NCBI RefSeq assembly: GCF_004005815.1
Contig: NZ_SACK01000005.1
Span: forward strand, 124,001-188,000
Direction: 5' to 3'
DNA from: Mucilaginibacter limnophilus
GTDB taxonomy: Bacteria; Bacteroidota; Bacteroidia; Sphingobacteriales; Sphingobacteriaceae
Length of the DNA: 64,000 bases
Shown: positions 25,715 through 35,480 of the stretch, one piece after another
How the letters are laid out: each line of letters begins with the position of its first letter
How positions within the stretch are numbered: the first letter of the stretch is position 1
Notes under the pieces: generated by a model
What the model saw: only the letters and a program-made list of their open reading frames with translations
The model's database searches: none
What the model was told of the DNA's origin: nothing
Program-made: the position numbers and the translations under genes

Positions 25715-26833
25715 TTATTGAACTGCTTTTAGCGGAATCCTGAAGTAAAAGGTTGACCCGCTACCCGGCTCACTTTCAAGGCCGTATTCGCCGCCATGAT
25801 GTTTGATGATTTCAGAACAGATGTATAAGCCCATGCCAAGTCCCTGAAACTGGTTATGATTATCTTCTACACGATAAAATTTATCAAAGATGTAGGGCTG
25901 TTTTTCTTTTGGGATGCCGATACCTTCATCACGAACGCGTACTTCAACAAGATCACCGGGCAATAAACGGGCAGTTAGCCATACATTATTACTTTCAGGA
26001 GCGTATTTCACAGCATTTGTCAGGAAGTTCACCAGCACCTGTTCAAGCCGCGTTTCATCTCCATAAATTTTAACGGAGCCGTTTACATCAGTATTGATTT
26101 GCACATCAGGGTACGACTGCAGCACACTATCAACAGCGTGACCTATAAAGGGTTCAAGCTCAAACTCAGTATATTTATAGTTAAGCTTACCGGTTTCTAT
26201 CCGGGTAGCATTAAGCAGGTCTGACACCAGATGATTTAGCTTTTCCACTTGTGCTTTTGAACGCCCAATAAACATTTTTGCCTGATCAACCTGATCTTTT
26301 TCAAGCTGCCTTTCGGCTAATTGCAAATAACCTTTTACCGAAGTAAGCGGTGTATTCAGTTCGTGGCTGGCAATGCCTATAAACTCATCTTTTTTGCTTT
26401 CAGCTTGCTTACGCTGGGCTATTTCTTTTAATAACGACTGCTGAATAGTATTCAGCTCGGTAGTTTGTTCATGAAGCTTAATAAATGTACGAATCTTAAG
26501 CACCAGGATATCTGTATCAAAAGGCTTAACAAGATAATCCCTACCCCCTGCTTCATAGCCTTTTGTGATGAACTTTTTGCTGACGTTAACAGCCGAAAGA
26601 AATATAATTGGAATATCCCGTGTTTTACTGAAGCCACTGATAGCCTCGGCTACTTCAAAGCCATCCATACCGGGCATCTGCACATCAAGAATAATAAGTT
26701 GATAGTCGGTTTTCAGTACTTTTTTAAGCGCTTCTTCACCCGAAAGTGCCGTGTCAATTTCAAAACCACGGCTTTCTAATGTTTTTCGTAATGCTATTAA
26801 ATTCTCTGACTTGTCGTCAACAAGGAGGATCAT
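25715..26833 (-). CDS. Receiver-histidine kinase protein (REC-HisKA-HATPase)
   Basis: 372 residues, soluble. Receiver 1-120 with phospho-acceptor D50 (IILDVQMPGMDG); HisKA with H157 (IASHELNTP); ATPase 245-370 (NFLTNAVKYAPES, DEGIGIPKEKQ, GLGMGLYI). Such proteins take phosphate from one kinase to control another. It is first in the operon, 20 bp before the hybrid kinase, so it probably acts in the same phosphorelay with the lone receiver, CheR and CheB. Confidence 0.9.
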   Translation of the reverse strand: MILLVDDKSENLIALRKTLESRGFEIDTALSGEEALKKVLKTDYQLIILDVQMPGMDGFEVAEAISGFSKTRDIPIIFLSAVNVSKKFITKGYEAGGRDYLVKPFDTDILVLKIRTFIKLHEQTTELNTIQQSLLKEIAQRKQAESKKDEFIGIASHELNTPLTSVKGYLQLAERQLEKDQVDQAKMFIGRSKAQVEKLNHLVSDLLNATRIETGKLNYKYTEFELEPFIGHAVDSVLQSYPDVQINTDVNGSVKIYGDETRLEQVLVNFLTNAVKYAPESNNVWLTARLLPGDLVEVRVRDEGIGIPKEKQPYIFDKFYRVEDNHNQFQGLGMGLYICSEIIKHHGGEYGLESEPGSGSTFYFRIPLKAVQ

Positions 26834-26956
26834 TTATATCTGTTTGTTTTAGTAAACGGCTTGTAAATATAAGTAACCTGCTTAATATCACCTATTAAAA
26901 TTGGACGCAGGCAATAGAAGCATGTTTGCACACGCTATAAATGTAATAACATAACG

Positions 26957-26996
26957 CAAAAAAGGCCCTTCGGTTGTGCCGAAGAGCCCCTTTATT
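26957..26996 (-). terminator. Terminator of the SDR/ADH pair
   Basis: On the minus strand, CTCTTCGG-CACAA-CCGAAGGG with flanking AAAGGGG and CCTTTTTT, 20 bp beyond the SDR stop. Strong stem and T-run. Confidence 0.85.
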
Positions 26997-27015
26997 GCAA
27001 AATATTACTGGTATC

Positions 27016-27819
27016 TTACTCTTTGTCCTTATCAACAGGCTTTTGGATCTGGTCCATCATACCTGCTAAAGTTGTTTCAGGTGTAACGTTGCTCATGGCC
27101 ATCATAGCTTTATTTTTAAAGCCTGATACCACTTTATCGGTACCGGCCATTAGCGCTTCGTAACCATCTTTAGCTACATCGGCAGGGTCTGACAGGCTGC
27201 TCTTGTCCTGAACAATCTTCGCGTCAAGCATATCTGCTTTGGCAAAGAAGTCGGTATCGGTAGCGCCAGGCTGCAGCGCGGTAACGCTGATGTTATGATC
27301 TTTTAACTCATAACGGATACCCTCGCTAAACGACAACACGAACGCTTTAGTAGCGTGGTAAACTGCTTGCCAAGGTCCCGGTGTTTGGCTGGCAATAGAG
27401 GCAAGGTTGAGTATCTTACCTTCATTGCGTGCAACCATATCCTGTACAAATAGTTTGGTTAATATTACAAGCGAGGCTATATTAAGGTCGATGATAAGCA
27501 GTTCACGTTCAATATCGTTATCCTTAAATAAACCGTAAGCTCCCTGTCCGGCATCATTTACCAGTACGTCTATCTGGATACCTTTAGCCTTTACTTCATC
27601 ATATACGGCATAAGCGTTTTGACGATCGAACAGGTCTTTCGCCATAGTGATAACTTCAACGCCCTGTTGCCTTAGTTGCGCTGCGGCATTGGCAAGTTCC
27701 TGTTCTTCCAGCGCGACAAGCACCAGGTTGTATTTATCGGCAGCAAACAGTTTTGCCAGTTCAAACCCTATACCAGCCGAACCACCGGTAATAAGGGCAT
27801 ATTTTTGATTATTTTCCAT
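27016..27819 (-). CDS. SDR-family NAD(P)-dependent oxidoreductase
   Basis: 267 residues of the classical short-chain dehydrogenase type. Cofactor motif TGGSAGIGFELAK near the N-terminus, NDAGQGAYG, and the catalytic Ser-Tyr-Lys with YHATKAF near 155. The extended tail (MMAMSNVTPETTLAGMMDQI) resembles the DltE/YqjQ-like group. Substrate unknown. Downstream of the alcohol dehydrogenase by 36 bp, probably cotranscribed; both are typical stress or aldehyde-handling genes (inference). Confidence 0.88.
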   Translation of the reverse strand: MENNQKYALITGGSAGIGFELAKLFAADKYNLVLVALEEQELANAAAQLRQQGVEVITMAKDLFDRQNAYAVYDEVKAKGIQIDVLVNDAGQGAYGLFKDNDIERELLIIDLNIASLVILTKLFVQDMVARNEGKILNLASIASQTPGPWQAVYHATKAFVLSFSEGIRYELKDHNISVTALQPGATDTDFFAKADMLDAKIVQDKSSLSDPADVAKDGYEALMAGTDKVVSGFKNKAMMAMSNVTPETTLAGMMDQIQKPVDKDKE

Positions 27820-27855
27820 AGATATTTAAATGTTTTTTGATTTATAAATGAGTTT

Positions 27856-29019
27856 TTATGCTCCCGGTTTTAGCACCACTTTAACGCAGTCGTCTTTCTT
27901 TTTCTGGAATATTTCATATCCCTTCGAGGCTTCACTTAGAGGCAGGGTATGCGTAATGATATCATCAAGCACAACTTTTCCATCACGCACCAGGTCAATT
28001 AAATGATCGATATAATTCAATACAGGCGCCTGGCCCTGACGAATGGTTAATCCCTTATCAAAAATCCTGTGCATCGGGAAGTTATCATACGGCGAACCAT
28101 ATACACCCATAATAGTAACTGTACCGTTGCGGCGCACTGCTTTGAAGCACATGTCAAGCACTTTCATACTGCCTACTTCAAAGTTTACCGCCGATTTAAC
28201 ACGGTCCATTATTCCTCTTTCAGGTTCAAAACCCACCGCGTCAACACATACGTCAGCGCCACGGCCGGCAGTCATTTCGCGTATTGCCTCTACCACATCC
28301 ACCTTGTGCGGATTAAGCGTTTCTACTTTGTTAACGGCTTTTGCTTTTTCGAGGCGATAATCAAGCACATCAATAGCGATAACACGGCCTGCACCGTTTA
28401 GCCAGGCGGCCTTTTGCGCCATCAGGCCAACCGGCCCTGAACCGAATATAGCTACAGTTTCGCCGCCTTTAAGCTGCGCCCAGTCAATAGCCGACCATCC
28501 CGTAGGAAAGATATCTGTCAGAAAAAGCACCTGCTCATCGGTCATATGATCAGGTACTACCCTCGGGCTTATATCGGCATAAGGCACGCGTACATACTCA
28601 GCCTGTCCGCCCGAGTAACCGCCATACAAGTCAGTATAACCAAACAGCGCCGCACCTTTTTTATCGGCCAAATCGCCATCAGGCCCATAGTGTTTATAGT
28701 TTGAATTTTCACAAGCGGGCGAAGCGCCATGCGTGCAGAAAAAGCAATGCCCGCATGCTATAGGAAACGGCACTACCACACGGTCGCCTTTTTTAAGATT
28801 TTTAACGTTTGCTCCTACTTCCTCTACAATGCCCATAAACTCATGACCCATAATCATATCACTTGCCTGCGGCACCCCTCCGCTGAGGATATGCAGGTCT
28901 GATCCGCAGATAGCGGTTGAGGTAACTCTTAAGATAACGTCTCCCGGGTCTTCAATCCTTGGATCGTCAACCGTATCAACGGTGATATCGCCGGGTTTGT
29001 GAAAAACTGCTGCTTTCAT
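27856..29019 (-). CDS. Zinc-dependent alcohol/formaldehyde dehydrogenase
   Basis: 387 residues of the medium-chain zinc dehydrogenase family. Catalytic zinc ligands in CGSDLH and GHEFMG; structural zinc site CGHCFFCTHGASPACEN; Rossmann motif FGSGPVGLMAQ. Length and the HGASPACENSNYKHYG text place it near glutathione-independent formaldehyde dehydrogenase-like and threonine dehydrogenase-like enzymes; the exact substrate is uncertain. First gene of the pair with the SDR. Confidence 0.88.
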   Translation of the reverse strand: MKAAVFHKPGDITVDTVDDPRIEDPGDVILRVTSTAICGSDLHILSGGVPQASDMIMGHEFMGIVEEVGANVKNLKKGDRVVVPFPIACGHCFFCTHGASPACENSNYKHYGPDGDLADKKGAALFGYTDLYGGYSGGQAEYVRVPYADISPRVVPDHMTDEQVLFLTDIFPTGWSAIDWAQLKGGETVAIFGSGPVGLMAQKAAWLNGAGRVIAIDVLDYRLEKAKAVNKVETLNPHKVDVVEAIREMTAGRGADVCVDAVGFEPERGIMDRVKSAVNFEVGSMKVLDMCFKAVRRNGTVTIMGVYGSPYDNFPMHRIFDKGLTIRQGQAPVLNYIDHLIDLVRDGKVVLDDIITHTLPLSEASKGYEIFQKKKDDCVKVVLKPGA

Positions 29020-29344
29020 AAAATAAATTAAGTATCTATTAAAATTTTAAATTCACAATAATTATTCAACACCATTACATGTTGTAAGTTTTATAAATTT
29101 TAAACTATTTAAGCAATAAGAAATTATTTTTACCCGCAAGAGGCATAATATAAAGATTGCCGATAATATTTAGTTATACTTTTAGTTTAGTATATATCCT
29201 ATTATTTACATTTACACACCGCTGTTAAAGCATAGGAGATATAAAACATATAGCTATATTTGAATACTAATACTATTGATCATCCCTTTTTATTAACTGG
29301 AAAACTAAAATGCTACCAAATGGTTACTGGTTTACTGATACTAT
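29020..29344. promoter_or_regulatory. Divergent intergenic region, ADH and PAS kinase
   Basis: 325 bp, AT-rich. The only clear signal is TATATTTG (29255-29262), a perfect TAnnTTTG element on the plus strand, 82 bp before the kinase ATG; no good TTG -33 lies at the usual distance. No gene or strong repeat seen. Confidence 0.45.
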
Positions 29345-31729
29345 ATGTCCGAATTGCCTCTTGATCCTGTTATAAAATCTGAAGAAAGCACTACCAAGCC
29401 AGCCGGTATTACAAACGCAGCCGACGCGACCGGACATGTGGCAATATGCTTATGCGACAGCTATGGCCGTATAACTTACTTCAACCAACAAGCAAGGCAA
29501 TATTTTACAAAGGATCCGGCTACAGGCACAGATGTTTGGTATGATCTGCTTAAAATATCACCCATTCCGGGTGGCGACGTAATAGATTTAAACCATCTTT
29601 TAGTTACAGCGCTGGAAAGCGGAGAACCGATTGAAGGGCTTGAACTTACACTGCAATTGTCTGACAGCAGTTTACGCGAAGTATCAATATACGTGACTCC
29701 TTTTTTTAATGCTGATGGAAAGCTTACGGGTGCAAGCAATACTATAATTGATATTACCGAACAAAAGCAGCTTGAAACAAGACAGGCTATGCTTGCAGCA
29801 ATCATTGAATCATCTGACGACGCCATTATCAGCAAAACCCTTGATGGAACAATTACGAGCTGGAACCATGCCGCCGAGAAACTTTTTGGCTATACTGAAG
29901 AAGAAATAATAGGCAAACCAATTACCACGCTTATACCAACCGAACGCCTTGATGAAGAAAAGCATATCATCAGTAGTGTAAGCAACAATAAAAAGGTTGA
30001 TCACTTCGAAACCATACGCGTACATAAGAACGGACATGAGATACAGATATCGCTCACCGTTTCGCCTATACGCAACAACCGCGGACAGGTAGTGGGCGCG
30101 TCAAAAATAGCCCGCAGTATATCTGACAAACTGATTGCCGATGAAAACAGGGCCACACTTGCGGCCATTGTGGATACATCTGACGATACCATTATCAGTA
30201 AAACGCTTAATGGTATTATAACCAGCTGGAACAAGGCGGCCGAGCGTATGTTCGGTTATACAAGAGAAGAGGCGCTGGGAAAACATATTTCATTGCTTAT
30301 TCCGCCTGAGCGGTTGCATGAAGAGGATATTATTATAGGTAATATTTCAAAAGGCAACCGGGTTGACCACTTTGAAACCATACGGGTAGCAAAAAACGGC
30401 ACTCGCATACCCATTTCATTATCTGTTTCGCCCGTTCTCGACAGCAAAGGAAATATCATTGGCGCATCAAAAATAGCAAGAGATATCAGCAAGCAAAAAA
30501 ACGCCGAATCGCAGCTACAGCAATATGCCGATAACCTCGAGATATTAAATTCGGTTGGCAAAATGGTTTCTGAAAGCCTTGATATAAAAAGTATTCTTGA
30601 CAAGGTTACCGAGGCCACAACCCAGTTAACAGGCGCTGCTTTCGGAGCTTTCTTTTATAATGAAATGAATTCGCAAGGTGAATCATACATGCTGTATTCG
30701 CTTTCCGGCGCTCCACGCGAAGCATTCGACAAGTTTGGCATGCCAAGAAATACGGCTATTTTTCACTCAACATTTAGCGGGGAAAAGATTGTGCGTGTTG
30801 ATGACATTACTAAAGATCCTAAATACGGCAAAAGTGCTCCTCACTATGGCATGCCTAAAGGGCATTTACCTGTAGTAAGCTACCTGGCTGTTCCGGTATC
30901 ATCAAAATCAGGCAGCGTAATAGGTGGGTTATTTTTCGGGCATCCTGAATCTGGCGTATTTACTGCCGAGCATGAAGAACTTATTGCCGGTGTAGCATCA
31001 CAGGCTGCAGCCGCACTTGATAATGCCCGTTTATATGAAGAAATACAGGTGTTAAATGCAAAAAAAGATGAATTTATAGGCCTTGCCAGTCACGAGCTAA
31101 AAACGCCAATAACCAGTATAAGCGGTTACCTGCAGCTAATAAACAAACACATGAGTGATGGCGACCGTAACAAATCGTTCATCACAAAAACGCTGCAGCA
31201 GGTAAATAAACTGTCGGCATTGATATCCGATTTGCTGGACGTTTCAAAAATACAAACAGGTAAACTGCCTTTTTCGTTTACAGGCTTCGACGCATCATTA
31301 CTGCTAAGGGACGTTACCGAAATGATGCAGTCAACATATCCTTCGCATCATATTGAACTGCATACTGCCGATAACATATTGGTTACTGCCGATCAGCAGC
31401 GTATCGAACAGGTGATCATCAACCTGATATCAAACGCCGTAAAGTATTCGCCCGGAGCCAATAAGGTGATCATCAAGGCTGAAAAGGCAAATGAGAAGAT
31501 TCGCGTTTCGGTGCAGGATTTTGGTATCGGTATTGAGAAACAGCAGCACGAACGCATTTTCTCAAGGTTTTACCGGGTAGAAAATTTGGCGGCACACATG
31601 TCTGGTCTTGGTATCGGACTATATATCTGCCACGAGATTATAGACCGCCATAAAGGTCGCTTGTGGGTAGAAAGCGAAATTGGCAAGGGATCGACATTTG
31701 TATTTGAAATACCGGAGAACTGTTATTAA
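29345..31729 (+). CDS. Soluble PAS-PAS-PAS-GAF sensor histidine kinase
   Basis: 794 residues without membrane helices. Three PAS-like domains at about 25-140, 145-265 and 272-390; the second and third are near copies (both contain ITSWN-AAE-MFGYT-EE patterns). A GAF domain covers about 405-555, HisKA follows at about 575 (LASHELKTP), and the ATPase is at 680-790 (NLISNAVKYSPGA, GLGIGLYI). No receiver is attached. PAS/GAF signals could be redox, light or small molecules; nothing in the sequence decides. Its kinase core resembles the 25715-26833 kinase. Confidence 0.92.
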   Translation: MSELPLDPVIKSEESTTKPAGITNAADATGHVAICLCDSYGRITYFNQQARQYFTKDPATGTDVWYDLLKISPIPGGDVIDLNHLLVTALESGEPIEGLELTLQLSDSSLREVSIYVTPFFNADGKLTGASNTIIDITEQKQLETRQAMLAAIIESSDDAIISKTLDGTITSWNHAAEKLFGYTEEEIIGKPITTLIPTERLDEEKHIISSVSNNKKVDHFETIRVHKNGHEIQISLTVSPIRNNRGQVVGASKIARSISDKLIADENRATLAAIVDTSDDTIISKTLNGIITSWNKAAERMFGYTREEALGKHISLLIPPERLHEEDIIIGNISKGNRVDHFETIRVAKNGTRIPISLSVSPVLDSKGNIIGASKIARDISKQKNAESQLQQYADNLEILNSVGKMVSESLDIKSILDKVTEATTQLTGAAFGAFFYNEMNSQGESYMLYSLSGAPREAFDKFGMPRNTAIFHSTFSGEKIVRVDDITKDPKYGKSAPHYGMPKGHLPVVSYLAVPVSSKSGSVIGGLFFGHPESGVFTAEHEELIAGVASQAAAALDNARLYEEIQVLNAKKDEFIGLASHELKTPITSISGYLQLINKHMSDGDRNKSFITKTLQQVNKLSALISDLLDVSKIQTGKLPFSFTGFDASLLLRDVTEMMQSTYPSHHIELHTADNILVTADQQRIEQVIINLISNAVKYSPGANKVIIKAEKANEKIRVSVQDFGIGIEKQQHERIFSRFYRVENLAAHMSGLGIGLYICHEIIDRHKGRLWVESEIGKGSTFVFEIPENCY

Positions 31730-31731
31730 CA

Positions 31732-32586
31732 TCAGGCATTACAGGCTTGCCATATCTTAACCGCTTCAACCGCTTCTTTTACATCGTGCACACGCAAAAT
31801 ATTTGCTCCTTTAAATAAAGCAATAGTATTTAATGCGGTGGTGGCATTCAAGGCGTCTTCAGGTTTGATGTCAAGCAAGCCATATATCATTCGCTTGCGC
31901 GATACGCCAACTAATACCGGCAATTCAAGTATATCAAAATCCTGCAGCCTGTTCATCAGTGTATAACTATGCTCAGCTTTTTTAGCAAAGCCAAAACCAG
32001 GATCAATAATCACATCATGTACGCCCAGCTGTTTTAGCTGGTGATATTTTGCGACGAAATAGTCAAGCACTTCATTAAAAACATCATCATATTCGGCAAG
32101 CTTGTTCATCGTTTGTGGATTGCCTTTCATATGCATAAGGATATAAGGCACCTGTAAACGCGCCACAGTAGTAAACATGTTTTCATCAAGTTGCCCGCCT
32201 GAGATATCGTTGATAATATGCGCTCCTGCGCTAATAGCGTTTTCGGCTACGCTTGCCCGGAAGGTATCAATAGACAAAATCGCTTCGGGAAATGCATTGG
32301 CTATAGCCTCAACAGCAGGCAATAAACGATCGGTTTCTTCCTGCATGCTGATATCATCAGCTCCAGGGCGTGAAGAATAAGCACCCAAATCAAGGAAAGT
32401 AGCACCATCAATCAGCATTTTTTCAGCCTGTTGAAGCGCATCGTCAACGGCAGGCTTACGGCTGTCGGTATAGAAAGAATCGGGTGTAAGGTTAATAATG
32501 CCCATTACCTTTGGGGTACTTAAGTCAATGAGTTTCCCCCCCGCGTTTAGGCTTGTCTTTTTCTGAAAAAATGTTTTTGCTGTCAT
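31732..32586 (-). CDS. folP: Dihydropteroate synthase
   Basis: 284 residues, full length. Motifs MGIINLTPDSFYTDSRK, DLGAYSSRPGAD and IDPGFGFAKKAEHSYTLMN bind pterin phosphate and p-aminobenzoate. It makes 7,8-dihydropteroate for folate. The ATG at 32586 faces the divergent DUF1599 gene; the stop lies 2 bp from the convergent PAS kinase stop. Confidence 0.95.
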   Translation of the reverse strand: MTAKTFFQKKTSLNAGGKLIDLSTPKVMGIINLTPDSFYTDSRKPAVDDALQQAEKMLIDGATFLDLGAYSSRPGADDISMQEETDRLLPAVEAIANAFPEAILSIDTFRASVAENAISAGAHIINDISGGQLDENMFTTVARLQVPYILMHMKGNPQTMNKLAEYDDVFNEVLDYFVAKYHQLKQLGVHDVIIDPGFGFAKKAEHSYTLMNRLQDFDILELPVLVGVSRKRMIYGLLDIKPEDALNATTALNTIALFKGANILRVHDVKEAVEAVKIWQACNA

Positions 32587-32616
32587 TCTTGAATTAGTGG
32601 ATGTAAAGTTACTTTA

Positions 32617-32624
32617 TATATTTG
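32617..32624 (+). promoter_or_regulatory. -7 promoter element for the DUF1599 gene
   Basis: TATATTTG, a perfect TAnnTTTG Bacteroidota -7 element. It lies inside the longest possible reading frame (from a GTG at 32597), which supports the later start at 32726. Confidence 0.45.
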
Positions 32625-32725
32625 CAATAGCACTTAGTGTGCTGTTGGTGGACTACCTTTTAGGCGCAAAAAGAGAAAAACGGTCACTCTGCTCTCCATC
32701 ATTTACCTATCGTACCGACAAGCTG

Positions 32726-33262
32726 GTGAACACCGCAGAAGAATACAATGCAGTAATTAATGTCTGCAAAAATCTTTTTATAAAAAAGACCCGTGATTAC
32801 GGTACCGCCTGGCGCATTTTGCGTATTGAAAGCATTACCGACCAGATATTCATCAAAGCGCAGCGCATCCGCACGCTTGAAGAAAAAAAGGTTTCAAAGG
32901 TTGGCGAAGATATTACCGGCGAATACATTGGCATTGTAAATTATTGCGTTATTGCCATGATGCAGCTTGACTGCGCACCTGATACGCCTACCGACCTGCC
33001 TGCTGAAGAGGTGAGTGTATTGTTCGACCAAAAAGTGAACGAGACCCGTGACCTGATGTTTGCCAAAAACCATGATTATGGTGAAGCCTGGCGCGATATG
33101 CGCATCAGCTCGTTAACCGATCTGATATTAATGAAATTGCTGCGGGTTAAACAAATAGAGGACAATAAAGGTGAAACGCTGGCATCTGAAGGAGTAAAAG
33201 CCAACTACCAGGATATGCTGAACTATTCGGTGTTCGCACTGATAAAATTAGGAGTAAAATGA
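32726..33262 (+). CDS. DUF1599 domain protein
   Basis: 178 residues from the GTG at 32726, which gives MNTAEEYNAVINVCKNLF as in relatives. A GTG at 32597 would add 43 residues with a hydrophobic stretch and sits upstream of a promoter-like TATATTTG. Two DUF1599 repeats are visible: KKTRDYGTAWRILRIESITDQI and KNHDYGEAWRDMRISSLTDLI (each shown in part). Nucleotide-related function has been suggested for the fold; no activity is established to my knowledge. Overlaps the next gene by 4 bp (ATGA). Confidence 0.82.
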   Translation: MNTAEEYNAVINVCKNLFIKKTRDYGTAWRILRIESITDQIFIKAQRIRTLEEKKVSKVGEDITGEYIGIVNYCVIAMMQLDCAPDTPTDLPAEEVSVLFDQKVNETRDLMFAKNHDYGEAWRDMRISSLTDLILMKLLRVKQIEDNKGETLASEGVKANYQDMLNYSVFALIKLGVK

Positions 33263-34410
33263 AAAACGCACTGGTTTGGCTTTGCCGGATATTTGTAGGC
33301 CTGTTGTTCATTTTTTCGGGCCTTATAAAAGCAAATGACCCGCTTGGCTTTTCGTACAAACTGATAGAATATTTCGAGGTATTTCATATTACTTTTTTGG
33401 ATAGCCTTGCCGTTGCCATAGCCATTATACTTTGTGCGCTGGAAATGATATTGGGTTTTGCCTTGCTAATAGGCGCGCGCGCTAAAACCGTAGTTTGGGG
33501 CTTGCTGCTGCTGATCATATTTTTCGCCTTCCTTACTTTTTACTCAGCTTATTTTAAAGTGGTACAAACCTGCGGCTGCTTTGGCGACGCTATTCCGCTT
33601 ACACCCTGGCAGTCGTTTAGTAAAGATCTTGTATTGTTACTGCTTACCCTGGTGTTGTTCTTCAACAGAAACAAAATCAGACCTGTATTCACTAAAAAAG
33701 GCGGTGACATTGCCATTGGCATAGCAACCGTTTTAGCCATAGGCGCTGGCTTATACACATACAACTTTTTACCGGTGATTGATTTTCTGCCATATAAGAT
33801 AGGCGCAAACATTCCTGAATCGATGAAAGTGCCACCCGGTGCCAAGCCTGATGAGTATGAGCAGACCTACAATCTGAAAAATAAAAAGACCGGCGAAACG
33901 AAGGTGATGACCGACAAGGAGTACATGAAAACTGGCATCTGGAAAGACAATAACTGGGAAGTAGTAGGCGATCCGGAAAGTCGCCTGGTTAAAAAAGGAT
34001 TTACGCCTAAAATAGTCGACTTGAATATAAATGATATGCAGGGTAACGACTATACGCAGGAACTTCTATCAAACCCTTTTTATAATGTGGTGATTGTAGC
34101 ATACAACCTTAAAGAAACTGACGTTGATGCTATGATCAAGCTAAATACATTGGCCTTGAATCTGGCTGAAAATTATAACGCGCGTACTGTGCTGCTTACT
34201 TCAAACTCAGCACAGGATGTAATGAAATTTACCTCGGCACATAAGCTTGTTTACCTCGAGACCTTTTTTGCAGATGCGGTACCTCTGAAGAGTATGGTTC
34301 GTGCAAATCCGGGAGTAATGCTACTTAAAAATGGTACCGTTATAAACAAATGGCATTATCACAATATGCCGACGTATGACGAGTTGGTAAAACAATATTT
34401 TCAGCATTAA
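33259..34410 (+). CDS. BT_3928-type protein: DoxX/MauE membrane domain plus thioredoxin-like tail
   Basis: 383 residues. Residues 1-140 form four membrane helices of the DoxX/MauE type (RIFVGLLFIFSGLIKANDP) with the cysteine motif TCGCFGD, plus a fifth helix about 152-172. Residues 250-383 look like a thioredoxin fold without a CxxC (LLSNPFYNVVIVAYN, PGVMLLKNGTVINKWH). MauE-type domains shuttle disulfides, so an envelope redox role is plausible. Translationally coupled to DUF1599 (ATGA). Confidence 0.82.
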   Translation: MKNALVWLCRIFVGLLFIFSGLIKANDPLGFSYKLIEYFEVFHITFLDSLAVAIAIILCALEMILGFALLIGARAKTVVWGLLLLIIFFAFLTFYSAYFKVVQTCGCFGDAIPLTPWQSFSKDLVLLLLTLVLFFNRNKIRPVFTKKGGDIAIGIATVLAIGAGLYTYNFLPVIDFLPYKIGANIPESMKVPPGAKPDEYEQTYNLKNKKTGETKVMTDKEYMKTGIWKDNNWEVVGDPESRLVKKGFTPKIVDLNINDMQGNDYTQELLSNPFYNVVIVAYNLKETDVDAMIKLNTLALNLAENYNARTVLLTSNSAQDVMKFTSAHKLVYLETFFADAVPLKSMVRANPGVMLLKNGTVINKWHYHNMPTYDELVKQYFQH

Positions 34411-34412
34411 TT

Positions 34413-35471
34413 ATGATACGCTACATCATCCGCAAAGCCGGCTATGCCTTGGCAGTAATGCTGGGTATTGTAGTGGTGGTATTTTTTCTATTCAATATAT
34501 TACCTGTCGACCCAGCGCGAATGACTCAGGGTCAGCGCGCTGATGTACAATCGCTGGAAGCTGTGCGTAAGGAGTTTGGGCTTGATAAACCCGTTCCTGT
34601 ACAGTTTATTTACTATATTAATGATCTTTCTCCGGTTGGCGTGCATGTAAACAGTACTGCCGAGCAACAGCGTTACGGCTATGTTAAGCTTATTCCGGTT
34701 TGGGGCAATAATGTATTGGTCTTGAAATGGCCTTACCTTCGCCGCTCTTATCAAACCCGTCAAGATGTTTCAGCCATGTTAATTAATGTATTACCCAATA
34801 CGTTGATACTGGCTACAGCGGCTATGCTGCTGGCTATAGTGCTGGGGATATTTTTAGGGGTGTTGTGTGCGGTGAATCAAAACACCTGGATTGACAGGCT
34901 GTGTGTCAGCTTATCAACACTTGGCATATCTGCACCTTCATTTTTCGCAGGCATTATTATAGCCTGGCTGTTTGGCTTTGTATTGAACAAGTATACCGGG
35001 CTGAACATGTCGGGCGGTTTGTATAATTATGATCCGTTTAAAGGAGAAGTGCTTACTTTAAAAAATTTAATATTACCCGCAATTACTCTTGGCCTGAGGC
35101 CGCTGGCTATTATTGTACAGCTTACGAGAAATGCTATGCTTGATGTGCTCGGGCAAGATTACATTCGCACAGCCAAAGCAAAAGGGCTAAGTAAAAATGC
35201 TATTATCTATCGCCATGCATTAAAGAATGCGCTGAACCCTGTAATTACCGCTATAGCTAACTGGTTTGCTTCACTGCTTGCCGGGTCGTTTTTTGTAGAG
35301 TATGTATTCGGTTACAATGGCTTAGGCAAGGCTACGGTTGACGCGCTCGAAATGTCAGATTTTCCAGTCATAATGGGCTCAATATTATTTATAGCGTTTA
35401 TTTTTGTGCTGATCAATATCCTGACGGATATCCTGTATGCTTGGGTAGATCCACGGGTAAAAGCTTTCTGA
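34413..35471 (+). CDS. ABC transporter permease, DppB/OppB family
   Basis: 352 residues with about six membrane helices and the binding-protein-dependent permease loop (LDVLGQDYIRTAKAKGLSKN, then HALKNALNPVITA). An unusually long periplasmic stretch follows the first helix (about residues 30-125). The cognate second permease, ATPase and binding protein are not next to it. Peptide or nickel import is the family role; substrate unknown. Only 2 bp after the preceding gene. Confidence 0.87.
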   Translation: MIRYIIRKAGYALAVMLGIVVVVFFLFNILPVDPARMTQGQRADVQSLEAVRKEFGLDKPVPVQFIYYINDLSPVGVHVNSTAEQQRYGYVKLIPVWGNNVLVLKWPYLRRSYQTRQDVSAMLINVLPNTLILATAAMLLAIVLGIFLGVLCAVNQNTWIDRLCVSLSTLGISAPSFFAGIIIAWLFGFVLNKYTGLNMSGGLYNYDPFKGEVLTLKNLILPAITLGLRPLAIIVQLTRNAMLDVLGQDYIRTAKAKGLSKNAIIYRHALKNALNPVITAIANWFASLLAGSFFVEYVFGYNGLGKATVDALEMSDFPVIMGSILFIAFIFVLINILTDILYAWVDPRVKAF

Positions 35472-35480
35472 TAACAACAC

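Noticed and set aside
32597..32725. N-terminal membrane extension of the DUF1599 protein
   Set aside because: It needs an early GTG, contains a perfect promoter element, and is absent from the usual family start.
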